From Leptasterias polaris (taxonomy: Eukaryota; Echinodermata; Asteroidea; Forcipulatida; Asteriidae), in assembly GCA_037783415.1 (NCBI GenBank), contig JAZGTN010000016.1:1857001-1921000 (forward strand): a DNA stretch of 64,000 nt, read 5' to 3'. The notes below the pieces were generated by a model that was not told the DNA's origin, did not search any database, and saw only the letters and a program-made list of their open reading frames with translations. Both the position numbers and the translations under genes were made by a program. Shown one piece after another: positions 11,405-22,381 of the stretch; position 1 is the first letter of the stretch, and every line of letters starts with the position of its first letter.

Positions 11405-13110
11405 AGCTTGTGTATTGCAATAACAAGTAACATCAAAATAAAATTATAGTCTGTGGTACGCATTAGTCAAGTCAATCTTCTTCATCGTGTCCTTCCTGTT
11501 CTATATGGTGTCCCTCCAGTGGTCCGCACACAGGATGGCAACGTCGTTTGCAGCGGAAAGGTCATTGGCTGTGACAGGTGAATGGAGTTGTCGACAACAC
11601 AGGAGATGGCTCATAGTTTGCTTCTCCCCACATTCGCAGGTGTCTGAGTCGGTTCGCAATCCCCATTTGACCATGTTGGTGTGGCACCTCCCGACTTGGG
11701 TGCGTAGACGGTTGAGGCTTTTCCATGTGGTCCATTTGGAGTTGGCGCCCCTGGGCAGACGTTCCGCGGCTGGGATGTTCATCGCTGAGGTGTTTCTCTG
11801 CGTGGCTCTTTGGTAATCTCGCCAGAGTCGGGTTCTGGTTGTCACTGCAGTGTCTCTGAGGGGCATGGTGGAGGAGCAGAAACTTCTCCTGGACTTCAGT
11901 CGGGGCCTTGCTGCAGCATGGCCAAACAGGGGGTGGCGGGTATCGTCCATCTGCTTTGAGCGTTCTGACTGGCTGGTGACAGCTCTCCGTATGTTGGGAG
12001 GGGCTATGCCAGCCAGTGTGTACAGGTGCTCCTTTGGTGTTGGTCTCAGGCAGCCGGTGATGATACGGCAACAGTCATTGAGGGCCGGGTCCAACTGTGC
12101 AGCATGTGTGGAGCGTTCCCAGACAGGACATGCGTACTCGGCAACAGAGTAGCTGAGAGCCAGTGCTGTTGCTCGGACGGTAGATGGGTTTGCTCCCCAC
12201 TTGGAGTGAGTGAGTTTCCGGACGATGGCGTTTCTCGAGCTCACTTTGGCCCTTGTCTTCAGGATGTGGGATTTATACGTGAGCGTACGGTCAAGTGTCA
12301 CGCCCAGGTAGACGGGGTTATCGCAGTGTTGAAGTGGCTGGCCGTTCCATGTGACATTCAGATGTTTTCCCGCATCTCTGTTCCGCAGATGGAATGCGGT
12401 GATCTGCGTTTTTGATGGATTCGGGCGGAGGAGGTTGTCACGGTAGTATGTGGTGAGATCACTCAGTGCATCGGAGAGGGTGGTTTCCACTGTTGAGAAT
12501 TGCTTGTGCTGTGACGGCTAGGTCATCGGCGTAAACAAAGCTTCTGGTTCTAGCGTGGATATAGGCTGGTCGTTGGTGTATATGTTAAAGAGCGTTGGCG
12601 CGAGGACGCTTCCTTGAGGGAGGCCGTTCCTTTGGGTGCGCCATCGGCTGCGTTGGCCACCCAGGGTGACAAAGAATCGGCGGTTGGACAGCATCGTCTG
12701 GATGATCATGCAGAGTTGGTGGTCTTTTGTAATCTGATAAACTTTGTCAAGGAGGCGCCGGTGGTTCACAGTGTCGTATGCAGCAGAAAGGTCGACGAGC
12801 ACTGCTCCAGTGACATGGCCAGTCTCGAAACCATCTTCGATGTGTTGGGTCATGTTGAGGATCTGACCGGTACATGACTTTCCAGGACGGAAGCCAGCCT
12901 GTTCTGGAATTAACCTTTCCTCAATAATCGGCTGGAGGCGGTTCAGGAGGAGACGTTCGTAGAGCTTGTATAGGTTGCTCAGTAAGGAGATTGGTCTATA
13001 GCTCTTCGGGTTAGATGGTTCCTTTCCCGGTTTCAAAATGGCTATGACTTTGGACTGTCTCCAGACTTTCAATGGCAATCGTTGATATAAATACATTTTA
13101 ATTTTCCCCT
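11405..13110 (-). mobile_element. Degenerate LINE: reverse transcriptase fragment with frameshifts
   Basis: Two minus-strand blocks belong to one non-LTR retrotransposon. The 5' block (12518 to about 13085) has RPISLLSNLYKLYE, the A-motif aspartate in VDLSAAYDTV and the B motif NGLPQGSVLAPTLF. The 3' block (11501-12490) carries the thumb/C-terminal region and a CECG-x2-QTMSHLL zinc-knuckle-like motif. The catalytic FVYADD lies between them in the third reading frame, so frameshifts occur on both sides (about 12540 and 12497). The endonuclease half is missing. The element is 5'-truncated and cannot encode an active enzyme. About 100 bp of 3' UTR follows the stop codon. Confidence 0.88.
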
Positions 13111-14469
13111 TCACACATGACTTGTAACAATTGTAATGCTAATAATGATGACATTTTGTAGCTTTAAAAATTAAAATGAACTCAATAGTTTTTGGAGCCT
13201 TTTATATGGCATCAAATGCTCATACTGATTAATTGGTAAGCCAATAGTTTTTGATAGTATCATCATTAACGAAAGAAAATTAATAATTTTTTTTGTTACA
13301 AATTAATGAGGGTGGTTTTGGTGAAAGCTACAAAATCTCATCATCAGGCATAAACACGTTGCTGAGTAGGCACCAGTTACTCAAAGTACAAAAACGAAAG
13401 AACTTTATTCAACCATTATTGCCGCACCTACAAGCTTTTAAAAGGAAAAAGTATAATAGGCCTATATGACTTAGTTCATGTATATATATAATACGCTAAT
13501 TTGATTTTTGATAAGAGTTACTGTCCAATTTTAACAACCGGGTCTCTCGACAGCTGCTTATCAGATTTTGCCGTATGACGGATGAATTTTCAGACCTGTT
13601 TCTTGCAAAGCAAATCGTCACCTAAAAGGAATAAGACCAATTATCAAGATGGGCTACATCTCCCGAGTAAATAAATGGGTGTTACTTTACAAAGTAATAG
13701 CTTGGATGTAAGACAGGCAATATGAGTTCCTCAAATATTTAAGAGCACTCTTTTTTAGTTTTTGTTCACAGGTAGATTGCATCTCGTCTGCTTCTACAAA
13801 ACACACACGAGGGGGAGCCTAATCAAATAAGGGTTACTTAAACTCCCCTCGTCCTCAGAGTCCTCAGACATATTTTAATCAGAGCAGAAGTTGTCAAACT
13901 TCTGTCACCGTAATGAGATATTTCGGAATGGGAGGTGGCAGCAATCATTCCGGGTTAATTTCACAGGTCTGAGTTTGCACACATTGCCAAGAACAATGGT
14001 GTATGTACTTTAGGCATCCGCACTTAGGCTTCATGCGTGTCGAATAATATGTATTTAATTAAACCATTTCGGCATCTGCATGCTATTGCACAATTGTACA
14101 CAGTAAATGTCATGAATTCCGTCAAAAGGTTTTCAGGCACACAAGAATCTGAAGCCTAACTTACATCATTATTGATAATCAGTTGAAAATACATAATAGA
14201 ATGTAAAACGGTTTGGTTATTGGAGATCTGTTGCAATATCGCTTTAGCGCCCTCTCGTGGTCAATAACAGCGTTTTGCATGCACTCGGTTGAACGCATCC
14301 CCACTAACACCGTGGAGGAATAACACAGGCTATCGTCGTCTTGTACCCCCCCCCCCCCCCCCCCCAGCCCACCTCAATGCTTGTAGTAAGTCTGCTTTAC
14401 TTCATACAACTCCTTCTTTACCTGAGACAAATATTATTTTCAGCTGAAATCCCCCCCCCCCCCCCCCCC
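13111..14469. other. Spacer with homopolymer tracts
   Basis: AT-rich, with a C run of about 20 near 14346 and another near 14452. No gene was recognised. Confidence 0.5.
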
Positions 14470-14862
14470 CAGCGCCGAATCTCAGGGTAAAATTTTAGGG
14501 GGGAAAAAGGGGTTGCACTGTTTTGTTTCTATAGGAGGCTCTTCTTACCAATAACTGTATTATAGTGTAGTTTCCGCTTGCGTTTCTCTTTAACAAGCCT
14601 CTTTTTAGTGCTCTTGTTATAACACTTACTATTTTTATACGATAATGTGACGTGGTTGCAAACACAAATACAATTGTCAGCGTGTAAATGGAAAAATAGT
14701 TTGAAAAACATTGAAATTATAACATTAAAGCTTTTAAAATGTAACATTTCACTCTGGTAATGTGTTAATCATAAATGTCCAAATATCAAATGGGGGCACC
14801 CGGGGGCACGGACATCAATGGGATAGGGGGGGGGGAAGTGCCCCCTCCCTTATACGCCACTA
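14470..14862. mobile_element. Shorter, diverged copy of the 5.6-kb hAT-type family
   Basis: The right part (GGGGGCACCCGGGG followed by a C run and TATACGCCACT) and the left part (ATTTTAGGGGGG and GGGGTTGCACTG) match the ends of the element at 5595-6587. The interior is much shorter, as expected for an internally deleted copy. I could not identify a clean target duplication. Confidence 0.6.
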
Positions 14863-15850
14863 CCCCCCCCCCCCCCATTCATTATTTTACTCACCCATTA
14901 CCAAAGTTCCAACTAGAAAAATAATTTTTGCCGTACCATGGAATGTATATTATATATAACATTTCTTTTTTATTAATCCGTATGTGCTTTAAGTTAGAAA
15001 TCATCTTCAACAAATGAATAATTACATAACTAACAGTGATTCGTTAGCCTCTGAAATTACCACAAACTAAAACATTATGAGGTCCGGCTGATGAGAGTGC
15101 TTTTTTAGCAAACCGGGCACGGCATGAACAGATTCCCGATCCCGTAACACTCCAAGTTACTTGTGTTTGTGTCTACCACATTAACAAAAATGTACTTATG
15201 GTTATTTGTACTGATAATTTGGCAAAAGAAACAAAAAGCAAATGAGAAACCGGTACCAATGCGTGGTTTCGACGGCTAATAATATGTAACCCGTGACTTT
15301 TTTATTGAAATAAAACAATTTGTTAATAATTATACATTTCAAACCTCATGTTTTCTTTAATAAATATATCTGGAATTTTTTCGTTTCTGATAATAACCAC
15401 TAGGCCTATCACTTGGTTTTTTGATATATTTTTTCCCTGTTTTTTTTTCTCTTAAAAAGGGAGCATTTTTAGCAAGTGTACCTACTTATGGTGCATTCTC
15501 TAATAAGTGTATATAAACAGGTTGTTTTTACACAGATGCTTGTGTCCTTTTTAATTTAGGTTGGAAGAAACACGTTTGAACGTATATTATTTGCAAATGA
15601 AAGGTAGACACATTGCACACGCGGCGGCTACTGCCTTGGTCATGTTCCCAGTATCCAACAGCAGCAATGAATGTCAATATCCGTTGTACAAAAAGGAACC
15701 AGACTATCTATTTGCCCTTCCAGCCTCGGTTTGGTTACATTGATTTGAATGGGAAAGAATCAAAACAGCTGTACCATGATGAAGTAAAGATATTGTGCGC
15801 GTTTTAACGGCGCGTGCATTGCCTTTTGTGGCACTGCATAGTTTCACACA
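14863..15850. other. Spacer without a recognisable gene
   Basis: AT-rich; short frames only. Confidence 0.5.
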
Positions 15851-16752
15851 GGGTCCAATTACATAGAGCTGCTTAAGAAAAAAATATTGCTTAACAATTG
15901 TCTGCTAAGCAGAAATGAGCAGGATACCAGTCACAAGTTGTACATGTGACATGGTAGTTTGGTTGGTAACCTTATTCTGGTAAGCGAAATTTATTTTGTT
16001 GTGCTTAGCTACTTTTTGTGCTTAAGCAGCTCTTTAAAATAGACTGTGCAAGTCTCGCGCGCATTCGAACTTCCGGGACCATTGTGGTCCCAACCATATG
16101 GAGTTTTACATGAGTGAGATTTTGTTTCGTCAACTATTTTAGTTTAACGTAGTTTATGACCTAGAAAATTATACATGTTGTTGGGAATGTAATACTATGT
16201 GATAACAAAATATGAAAGTAAAACCAATTCAACAATATAACAAAGAAAACCCAAGAATTAAACTTGACCTCAGCTTCCGGTTATTGCAAAAAATTAAGAA
16301 TTTTGTGCTCACCTCCGATCATAAAACTTATGTAAAAGCTTGTTTTGGATGCGCGATTATAATCGCCAGATGCTGTAATTGCAAAGCGAACCCTTTTAAT
16401 TGCAGTCTATGGTGTTGAGGCGTCGGCATTCCTCTTTAAACTGCGATACGGGTCAATTTAAAACCCGTTTGACCTTCACGAATCTGCGTAAGGGGTTTCT
16501 AAAAAGTTAACATCAAAAAAGCATCCTTGTCCCAGAGTTTTAATTTGTTTTTAATAATAATTAACACACTTTGGCGTATTTTTTTTAAAAGCTAAAACTA
16601 ATTTCATAAAATTGTAATGATTTATTTTTGTTGTTCAGATTTTGTCATGAGATATAATTTAAAACAAAGATTTGATTTCAGAAATAAAAATGTTCTTCGT
16701 TTGACGTGTTTTCTCGTTCGGATACGCGCGAAACTTGCACAGTCTATTGGGC
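15851..16752. mobile_element. Palindromic element (GGGCCCAATTTCATAGAGC type), interrupted
   Basis: The left end starts GGGTCCAATTACATAGAGCT. The right arm has TGCTTAAGCAGCTCT at about 16019-16033, then the 16040-16746 element, and the terminal TTGGGCCC resumes at 16747-16754. A complete sister copy at 53019-53208 shows what the uninterrupted unit looks like, about 190 bp with self-complementary ends. Confidence 0.75.
16040..16746. mobile_element. TIR DNA element nested in the palindromic element
   Basis: The ends are TAGACTGTGCAAGTCTCGCG on the left and, reverse-complemented, TAGACTGTGCAAGTTTCGCG on the right. The inverted ends extend about 30 bp. There is no transposase frame. Partial relatives occur at about 38331 (left part) and 58123 (right part, inverted). 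Target sequence resumes directly after the right end, supporting a discrete insertion, perhaps with a TA duplication. Confidence 0.8.
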
Positions 16753-17188
16753 CCAGGGGGTTCTGACTACAAAATTTATCATGGATGATGACGTCAGCTG
16801 AATGTTCAATTTGTTTTCAAGGTTCACACCATAATCACTGAAAATAACATGATCCTTGTGTTTCGAGAATTATAAAAGCAGGTATTCACACCATTATTAG
16901 TATTAATTATTCAAAATACATTTAAGGCATTATACCAACCGGAGTTTTACTTTTTATAAAATAATATAAAAACATTTGTTCTTCAGGAATCGATGTTATT
17001 GTTGAAAAACATTCCCTATTATAAAACATTCCCTATTATAGTATACTTTTAAAAAACATGATTCATTCCCAGTAACACAATCTATTTCAAACTTTGGCTT
17101 ACCACAAAATTACTTCAGGTTAAATCGTGCCCAGACTTTTGAAATAAAATGGAGGTTTTGTTTCCACAAAGCTTGTGTCATAATGACG
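16753..17188. other. Spacer and presumed 3' UTR of the coiled-coil gene
   Basis: AT-rich. A 16-bp unit containing CATTCCCTATTATA is duplicated near 17010-17040. Nothing else was recognised. Confidence 0.5.
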
Positions 17189-18850
17189 TCATAAAATTGG
17201 AGGGTTAGCCTGTCGGTTGGCCGAACTAGTCCTATAGTATAGCCACTCTTCAACCATTTGATTACGGGTCTTGTAATCAGCAGCAGGAATAAATTCCGGT
17301 GGTTCATCTACAATTATAACAACTGGTTCTTTGGGTTCTTCTGTTTCCTGTTCTAATGGTTTTTCTAGTTCGACAGGTTCCGGAACTGGTTCTGGTTCCT
17401 TTTGAGTTTCAGTTTGTGGTTTTGAATCAACGGTTGACTTTTTCTTAGATCCCTTTTTGGAACCCTTGCCCCGGGTCCGTTTACCCTTCGGGCTGCTCGA
17501 TCGTGACTTCTTGTCCCCGCGAGTCGGTGACGAAGAACGGGAGTCCGAACCCGCAGAAGATGATGAACCTGGAAACGGTTTCTTGGGAGAACCTTTCCTG
17601 GGGGAGACAGGCTTACATGACTTGAATGTCTTAGAACTAACCAAGTTCTTGCGGAACGTTACTCGCTTTGTCTTATCGGTTCCACCGCTGCTATTCTCGC
17701 TCTGTCCGGCACTGGACTGCCGCCTGCCGTCGGGTTTGAGTATCGGCTGGGGAGTGTTCCTCCCCGATCCCTCGTTGCCATCATCGCGCGACGGGGAAAC
17801 TGAAGCCCTCTTCTTAGCAGATTTTTTAGAAGAGCTCTTCCCTTTCTTTGAGTTCTTATCCTTTTTTGAACGTCCACCTTTCTTTGAGGATCTCTTTTTG
17901 CTGCTTTTGCTACTACTTGAAATGACCGAAATTGTGTCATCTGCAATGCATTGATTCTCAGTGCTTGCAGCCAGACGAGCCTCTCTTTCCTCCTTCTCCT
18001 TTGCAAGTATATCCAGTTCTTCCTGTCTATTTCTTATCTCGGCTTCCTCTTTGGCTTTTCTCTCAATATATTCCTTTTTCATGTCTTCCAAGATGATCAT
18101 CATCTCGGCCTTCTCTCGCTCTTTCCTTTCGTTCATTTCCTCTTCGATGATTTTCTCTTCCACTTTTCTCTTCCAGTACTTCTCTCTTTCGTTCTCCCTC
18201 AAACTGTCAGTAAATTCAGATTTTAGAGAGAAGTCGTTGAGGTTATTGTTTGAGGCAGTTTTGACCCTGTGTATATATTTGTAAATGCACGGTTTAGGTG
18301 GCTCTAATGGCCCTCTGGCTTTGGCAATGGCGACTTGATCTAGAGAGCCGTTGTTGATGTACGAGTCAAATGACCGACTACCTTTTACCAAAGGTGAGCT
18401 ACATCTGGTCGGTCGAATTCTGATCGTCGTTCGGCTGTCCATCATTGGTGAGTTGTTTCCCGTTGAGCCTTGGCTGCTGGCGGGCCTGGAGCTACCGGGT
18501 GATCCGCTACCTGGCATCGGCGTCATGCCCCGGGTGGTGACCGGCGAATGATGACCGACACCAGCTCCCTGATCCTCGGCGACATGAACGGCCTGGTCGA
18601 AGAGGCATTTCCCGAGGACCGTCTGAAACTGCGAGTCGATATCCTTCGTCTGAGGGATGACAATCCCATGTAGTGATTCTGCGGAGAAGCTCCGGACCGG
18701 TCGACCGGGTCTGGACGCCGGGTCTCGCTCCCCATAGACCCATGAATGGACCCTCCTGCCCGGGGATGCCGAGGAAGAGGTGTTCAATGTATTCAGCCCC
18801 GTTGTCGATGATGATACCGAACGAAGATGGCTCTTCCTTTGTGCAAACAT
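17189..18850 (-). CDS. Unrecognised coiled-coil, Ser/Lys-rich protein with RVTF motif
   Basis: This is a continuous 553-codon frame from the first in-frame ATG at 18850. I do not recognise the family. In order it holds: an N-terminal half rich in Ser, Pro and Arg (to about 155); a more conserved-looking patch (about 180-215, KPCIYKYIHRV); a highly charged predicted coiled coil (about 217-297, dominated by Glu, Lys and Arg); a basic low-complexity tract of Ser-Lys repeats (about 313-355); TKRVTF at 394-399, which fits the RVxF docking consensus for protein phosphatase 1; more SSSP and Lys-rich tracts; an acidic, Pro/Glu-rich segment (about 479-520); and a C-terminal patch with MVEEWLYYRT. Codon use is G/C-rich unlike the flanks, which supports real coding. 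It may be the large last exon of a longer gene, since a possible splice acceptor lies just before 18850. Function is unknown. Confidence 0.8.
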   Translation of the reverse strand: MFAQRKSHLRSVSSSTTGLNTLNTSSSASPGRRVHSWVYGERDPASRPGRPVRSFSAESLHGIVIPQTKDIDSQFQTVLGKCLFDQAVHVAEDQGAGVGHHSPVTTRGMTPMPGSGSPGSSRPASSQGSTGNNSPMMDSRTTIRIRPTRCSSPLVKGSRSFDSYINNGSLDQVAIAKARGPLEPPKPCIYKYIHRVKTASNNNLNDFSLKSEFTDSLRENEREKYWKRKVEEKIIEEEMNERKEREKAEMMIILEDMKKEYIERKAKEEAEIRNRQEELDILAKEKEEREARLAASTENQCIADDTISVISSSSKSSKKRSSKKGGRSKKDKNSKKGKSSSKKSAKKRASVSPSRDDGNEGSGRNTPQPILKPDGRRQSSAGQSENSSGGTDKTKRVTFRKNLVSSKTFKSCKPVSPRKGSPKKPFPGSSSSAGSDSRSSSPTRGDKKSRSSSPKGKRTRGKGSKKGSKKKSTVDSKPQTETQKEPEPVPEPVELEKPLEQETEEPKEPVVIIVDEPPEFIPAADYKTRNQMVEEWLYYRTSSANRQANPPIL

Positions 18851-19766
18851 CGCTGGCAACTGCGATGGCCTATATATATCACCCCATTAAATCGTTCACT
18901 GATTGTTATATTTCCAGTCTGAAATCAGGTGTCGTAGCCAATTTCCTACGAAGGTCGAATTAACCATAACACACAGCATTCCAACAACACCATGCTCACT
19001 TTACAGTGATTCGATCTACAAAAAGTTGATCCATTACCGGATCAGTTTCAAATTGTCTACCACTTGGGTAATTAACACTCAAAGCTTTTCCCGTTGCAAC
19101 ACACAGAGCGATGTTGACAAAATTAATGCCTAGCCTTCGCTTTTCGGCTTTCTCATCAACTCCACCAACTCCGTGATGTGTACACTTCCTTGTGTTATGT
19201 TTATCGAAGCACAAAGCTTATATTGCTCCACCGTTGTCTACCGAGAGCAAGCTTTTGAATAGGAGAATAAAAGTATTTGTGTTCACGAGTGTCAACTGTG
19301 AACGAAAATGTTCCTCAGATTTGGACAGGCAACACGAAACGTCAACATTCGGAGTCAACAGACGGCCTTCCAAATACTTATCGATGCAAAACATACATGT
19401 TCCCCCCTCGTGTTGGTTTGTGTGTTGGTTTGTGTGTTAACAGGCCCTTCAACTACCATATGGCGCACGGCAGAGTTGCTAAGTGAACATCAAGCACCCA
19501 TCCAATATCAATTTGAACTGTCGATGAGTGTACACGAGGGCGCAGATCAGCTCCACGTCCTTGCAACTTGCATGCTGTTTCTGATCACTGCGGGGTGAAA
19601 CGGATTGAAACATGGCATTTAGATAACATTTCAACATTCATCATGATGATTGAAAGATAATCAGAGTAATAAAAGAAATCAACGGATTAATGGCATGGCT
19701 AACGAAAAAATTAATAGTCACCTATGCACCACAATGCCCCACCACCCCCTGTCAACGTTTGTTCAG
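18851..19766. other. Spacer upstream of the coiled-coil gene
   Basis: This holds the presumed 5' region of the minus-strand gene. A small TG-rich direct repeat lies near 19413-19440. No other gene was recognised. Confidence 0.45.
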
Positions 19767-20012
19767 CGTTGCCTCAGATTGGGCGCTTTGGGCTAAACAA
19801 AAAAGTCAACGATACAAAAAAGTCAACGATTTTGTTCTACAAAATGGCGGACTGTTCAAAAGTTCTGAAGTAAAAGGAAAACCACACAATTTCTAGGAAT
19901 ATGTGTGAATCATTGTATCTCATTTTTAAACCATTTTTTTTCTAACTATATTTATTTCATAACAAACGCTTCTTATCGCCCAAATTGCCCGATTCAAGGC
20001 AACGTGTGCCTT
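19767..20012. mobile_element. Small TIR element, relative of the 58.3-kb repeat
   Basis: The left end has CGTTGCCTCAGATTGGGCG and the right end CGCCCAAATTGCCCGATTC followed by AAGGCAACG, which are imperfect inverted ends. The interior (AAAATGGCGGAC, then GTAAAAGGAAAACCACACAA) recurs at about 58312-58437 and 58705-58800, where it is split by a foldback element. Confidence 0.65.
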
Positions 20013-20406
20013 TAAATAACTGATCTGTGCAGCGAGACCATCGAATTGTCATGCCATCTTTGTCCAAAATTGTTGTTACAGTTAATTTCCCCCAGCCCCA
20101 TATACGTCTACATAATATTGCCACGTCATTGGCTCCAATGTAAATCAACGTTGCTAAGGGATCCCATTCATTTCTACGCGATGTGTTGTTATTTGTATTC
20201 CGCGGTAAACCGCATTAAGATTATACTATCATTATAATGTACTAATCGTTTTATCCGATGTAACTGTCCTCAGATGATCCGAAATATACACATTTCCGTG
20301 TGTATCACTGCAAATTCTCCGTGGGGGCATGATACAATGTTTCATCAGCAGTGAATGTTTGCCAACCTTGAGCTCTTCTTATCAAAAACGGAAGGACCCC
20401 CAGTCT
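20013..20406. other. Spacer without a recognisable gene
   Basis: AT-rich; no domain-bearing frame or repeat recognised. Confidence 0.45.
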
Positions 20407-20682
20407 GGTATACAGCAATCCTTCACCGATCTTAAACTCTTGGTGGCAGCAGATATGCCTCCATTATTGCGGTGACCTGGGTGCTACTGCGCTGCCTATG
20501 CGTCGGGTTTAAGCGATTTGCAAAGTAAAAGTCCAATAACCCGTGACTGATCAGATGATCGCCGTGTTGCCCAACCCTTAAACCCGTCGTTAGGCAGCGC
20601 AGTAGCACCCAGGTACCACCGCAGTAATGGCGGCATGTCTGCTGCCACCAAGAGTTTAAGATCGGTGAAGGATTGCTGTATA
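20407..20682. mobile_element. Foldback element, arms about 105 bp
   Basis: Arms at about 20407-20512 and 20575-20682 are inverted copies; for example GGTATACAGCAATCCTTCAC on the left and its complement on the right. About 60 bp of unique loop separates them. There is no coding capacity. Confidence 0.85.
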
Positions 20683-20911
20683 CGCAAATGTTAGGATCTC
20701 ATTTTTGGTAGAAATAGAGGGCCGACCCTTGTATGCAATTTTTTCTTTTCTGAAAGTTAAAATCTCTTCTTGTAGTTGGCTGCATGAGTATCCCTTTTCA
20801 GTACGTAGCCGGCTGTGTGTACACTTTTTTAAATGAGATATCAAATAATAAACCACAAGGGAAACTGACTGGCTAAATTTTAAATGATTTTGGGTTGAAC
20901 AAAGACAAATT

Positions 20912-20981
20912 GACTAGAGCGGGATTTGAACCAACGACCTCCGGGTTAACGTGCCGGCGCTCCAACTGAGCTATCTAGCCC
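20912..20981 (-). tRNA. tRNA-like sequence, probable pseudogene or SINE head
   Basis: Read on the minus strand it starts GGGCTAGATAGCTCAGTTGG and contains GGTTCAAATCC, close matches to the A and B boxes of the internal Pol III promoter. An anticodon-arm-like segment reads CCGGC-ACGTTAA-CCCGG, giving a GTT (Asn-type) triplet. It has C instead of U before the triplet and a mismatch at the stem end. The acceptor stem also pairs imperfectly. These faults argue against a working tRNA. Confidence 0.5.
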
Positions 20982-21331
20982 TATGTTGGCGGTCTCCATA
21001 TTTTGTAAGTGAAATTTTTTTCAAATATCATACACCTGTTTTGAAAAGATATTGTGTATACACACCCCGGGCCCACAGTCAGCCTGCCCCCAGTGTATAC
21101 TGTACTACTTCTATAGTAAGATCCACCTATAACAAAGTTTACCAAAATACTAAACTATACCTCAATGGAAAAGGTTTTAGTGTTGGTTGATGAATAATAC
21201 GGAATTCACACCAATGCTGGCCTTACAGTAACTTTATTAGAAAAGAAACATTCATTGTGCGCCTTGTTTGGTGGTTGTATAAGACAACGTAATGAGTGAA
21301 GAAATTAATAAACATGGGGCTGACTATACGA

Positions 21332-21710
21332 ACTGGCACGTTTGGTAATTACTCAAAATATATATTAGCATAAAAACGTACTTGGTATTACGAGCAACGG
21401 AGAGCTGTTGATAGTATAATACATTGTGAGAAACGACTCCCTCTGAAGTAACGTAGTTTTTGAGAAAGAGGTAATTTCTCACTAAAATATTTGAATCTGA
21501 AAAAGACTTCAGGCCTGAAGCCCTTTTCAGACATCTGAAAGCACACACATTTGTGCAACAAGGGTGTTTTTTCTATCATTATTTTCTTGCAACTTCGATG
21601 ACCAAGAGAGCCCAAATTTTCACAGGTTTGTTATTTTATGCATAATGTTGGGATACACCAAGTGAGAATACTGGTCTTTGACAATTACCAAACGTGTCCA
21701 GTGCCTTTAA
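21332..21710 (+). mobile_element. TTAAAGGCACTG-family palindromic-ended element, copy 1
   Basis: The end sequence CACGTTTGGTAATTACTC on the left is matched in reverse complement by AATTACCAAACGTGTCCAGTGCC on the right. The interior contains GAGAAACGACTCCCTCTGAAG and GTAACGTAGTTTTTGAG, which recur in the copies at 61009 and 62813. It is non-coding, although several frames stay open in parallel across copies. Confidence 0.8.
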
Positions 21711-22381
21711 AAGCAATAATTTGTTTCTGAGGCAACAAGTATTTGAAAAGGGACTTTTTACCTATATAGGTAACATGTGGTAAGAAGGACAAAGTCATAA
21801 AAGTGGGCCTTGGTACAGTAGAATAAATCAATTAGGGAGATTGACACCACTGCAGGGTCAACTGATGCTGGGGAAATATACAAGAGATTTAAAGTTAACA
21901 AAATGCATCTAAGATTATATGGAAGAAGACGCTATTTACAAGACCACCTAAATATGTATGAACTTATAAAAACAAAATTAACCTTGGTGAGTATACGTGC
22001 AAGGCTGTATGTAGGAAAGGGCTCAGCTTACAGAGGCCTGATCCAGAGGGGTTTAGTGACTGGTTGATTCATACACCCCTGTTAGGCCTCTGCTGAACCC
22101 ATTTGAGATCGTTTCACATGAGACAAAGTGCGGGTCAGGGAAAATGCACTCCACTTCCATGCACAATGGGGCCTTGTTCGCGGCAGGCAAAGGTCCGGGT
22201 GCAAGCATGCACCCCTGAGTCACCCATGACGACAATCACCAAATCGCTTAGTTTACAAACACATACTGAACACCTGCTGGAATATAAATTGACCAAATAG
22301 CGCGATGTACCCATGTACCCATGGACTATGTATGTATTGAATCTAACATAAACGATGTGAAGTTTGAAGGTTCAAAGCAAC
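21711..22381. other. Spacer without a recognisable gene
   Basis: Short frames only. Nothing recognised. Confidence 0.45.

Noticed and set aside
17457..17954. A 165-codon plus-strand open frame inside the coiled-coil gene
   Set aside because: It is antisense to the Ser/Lys-rich repeats, which naturally lack stops in this frame.
20912..20981. Functional tRNA-Asn
   Set aside because: The base before the anticodon triplet is C, the anticodon stem has a mismatch and the acceptor stem is imperfect, so it was listed only as tRNA-like.
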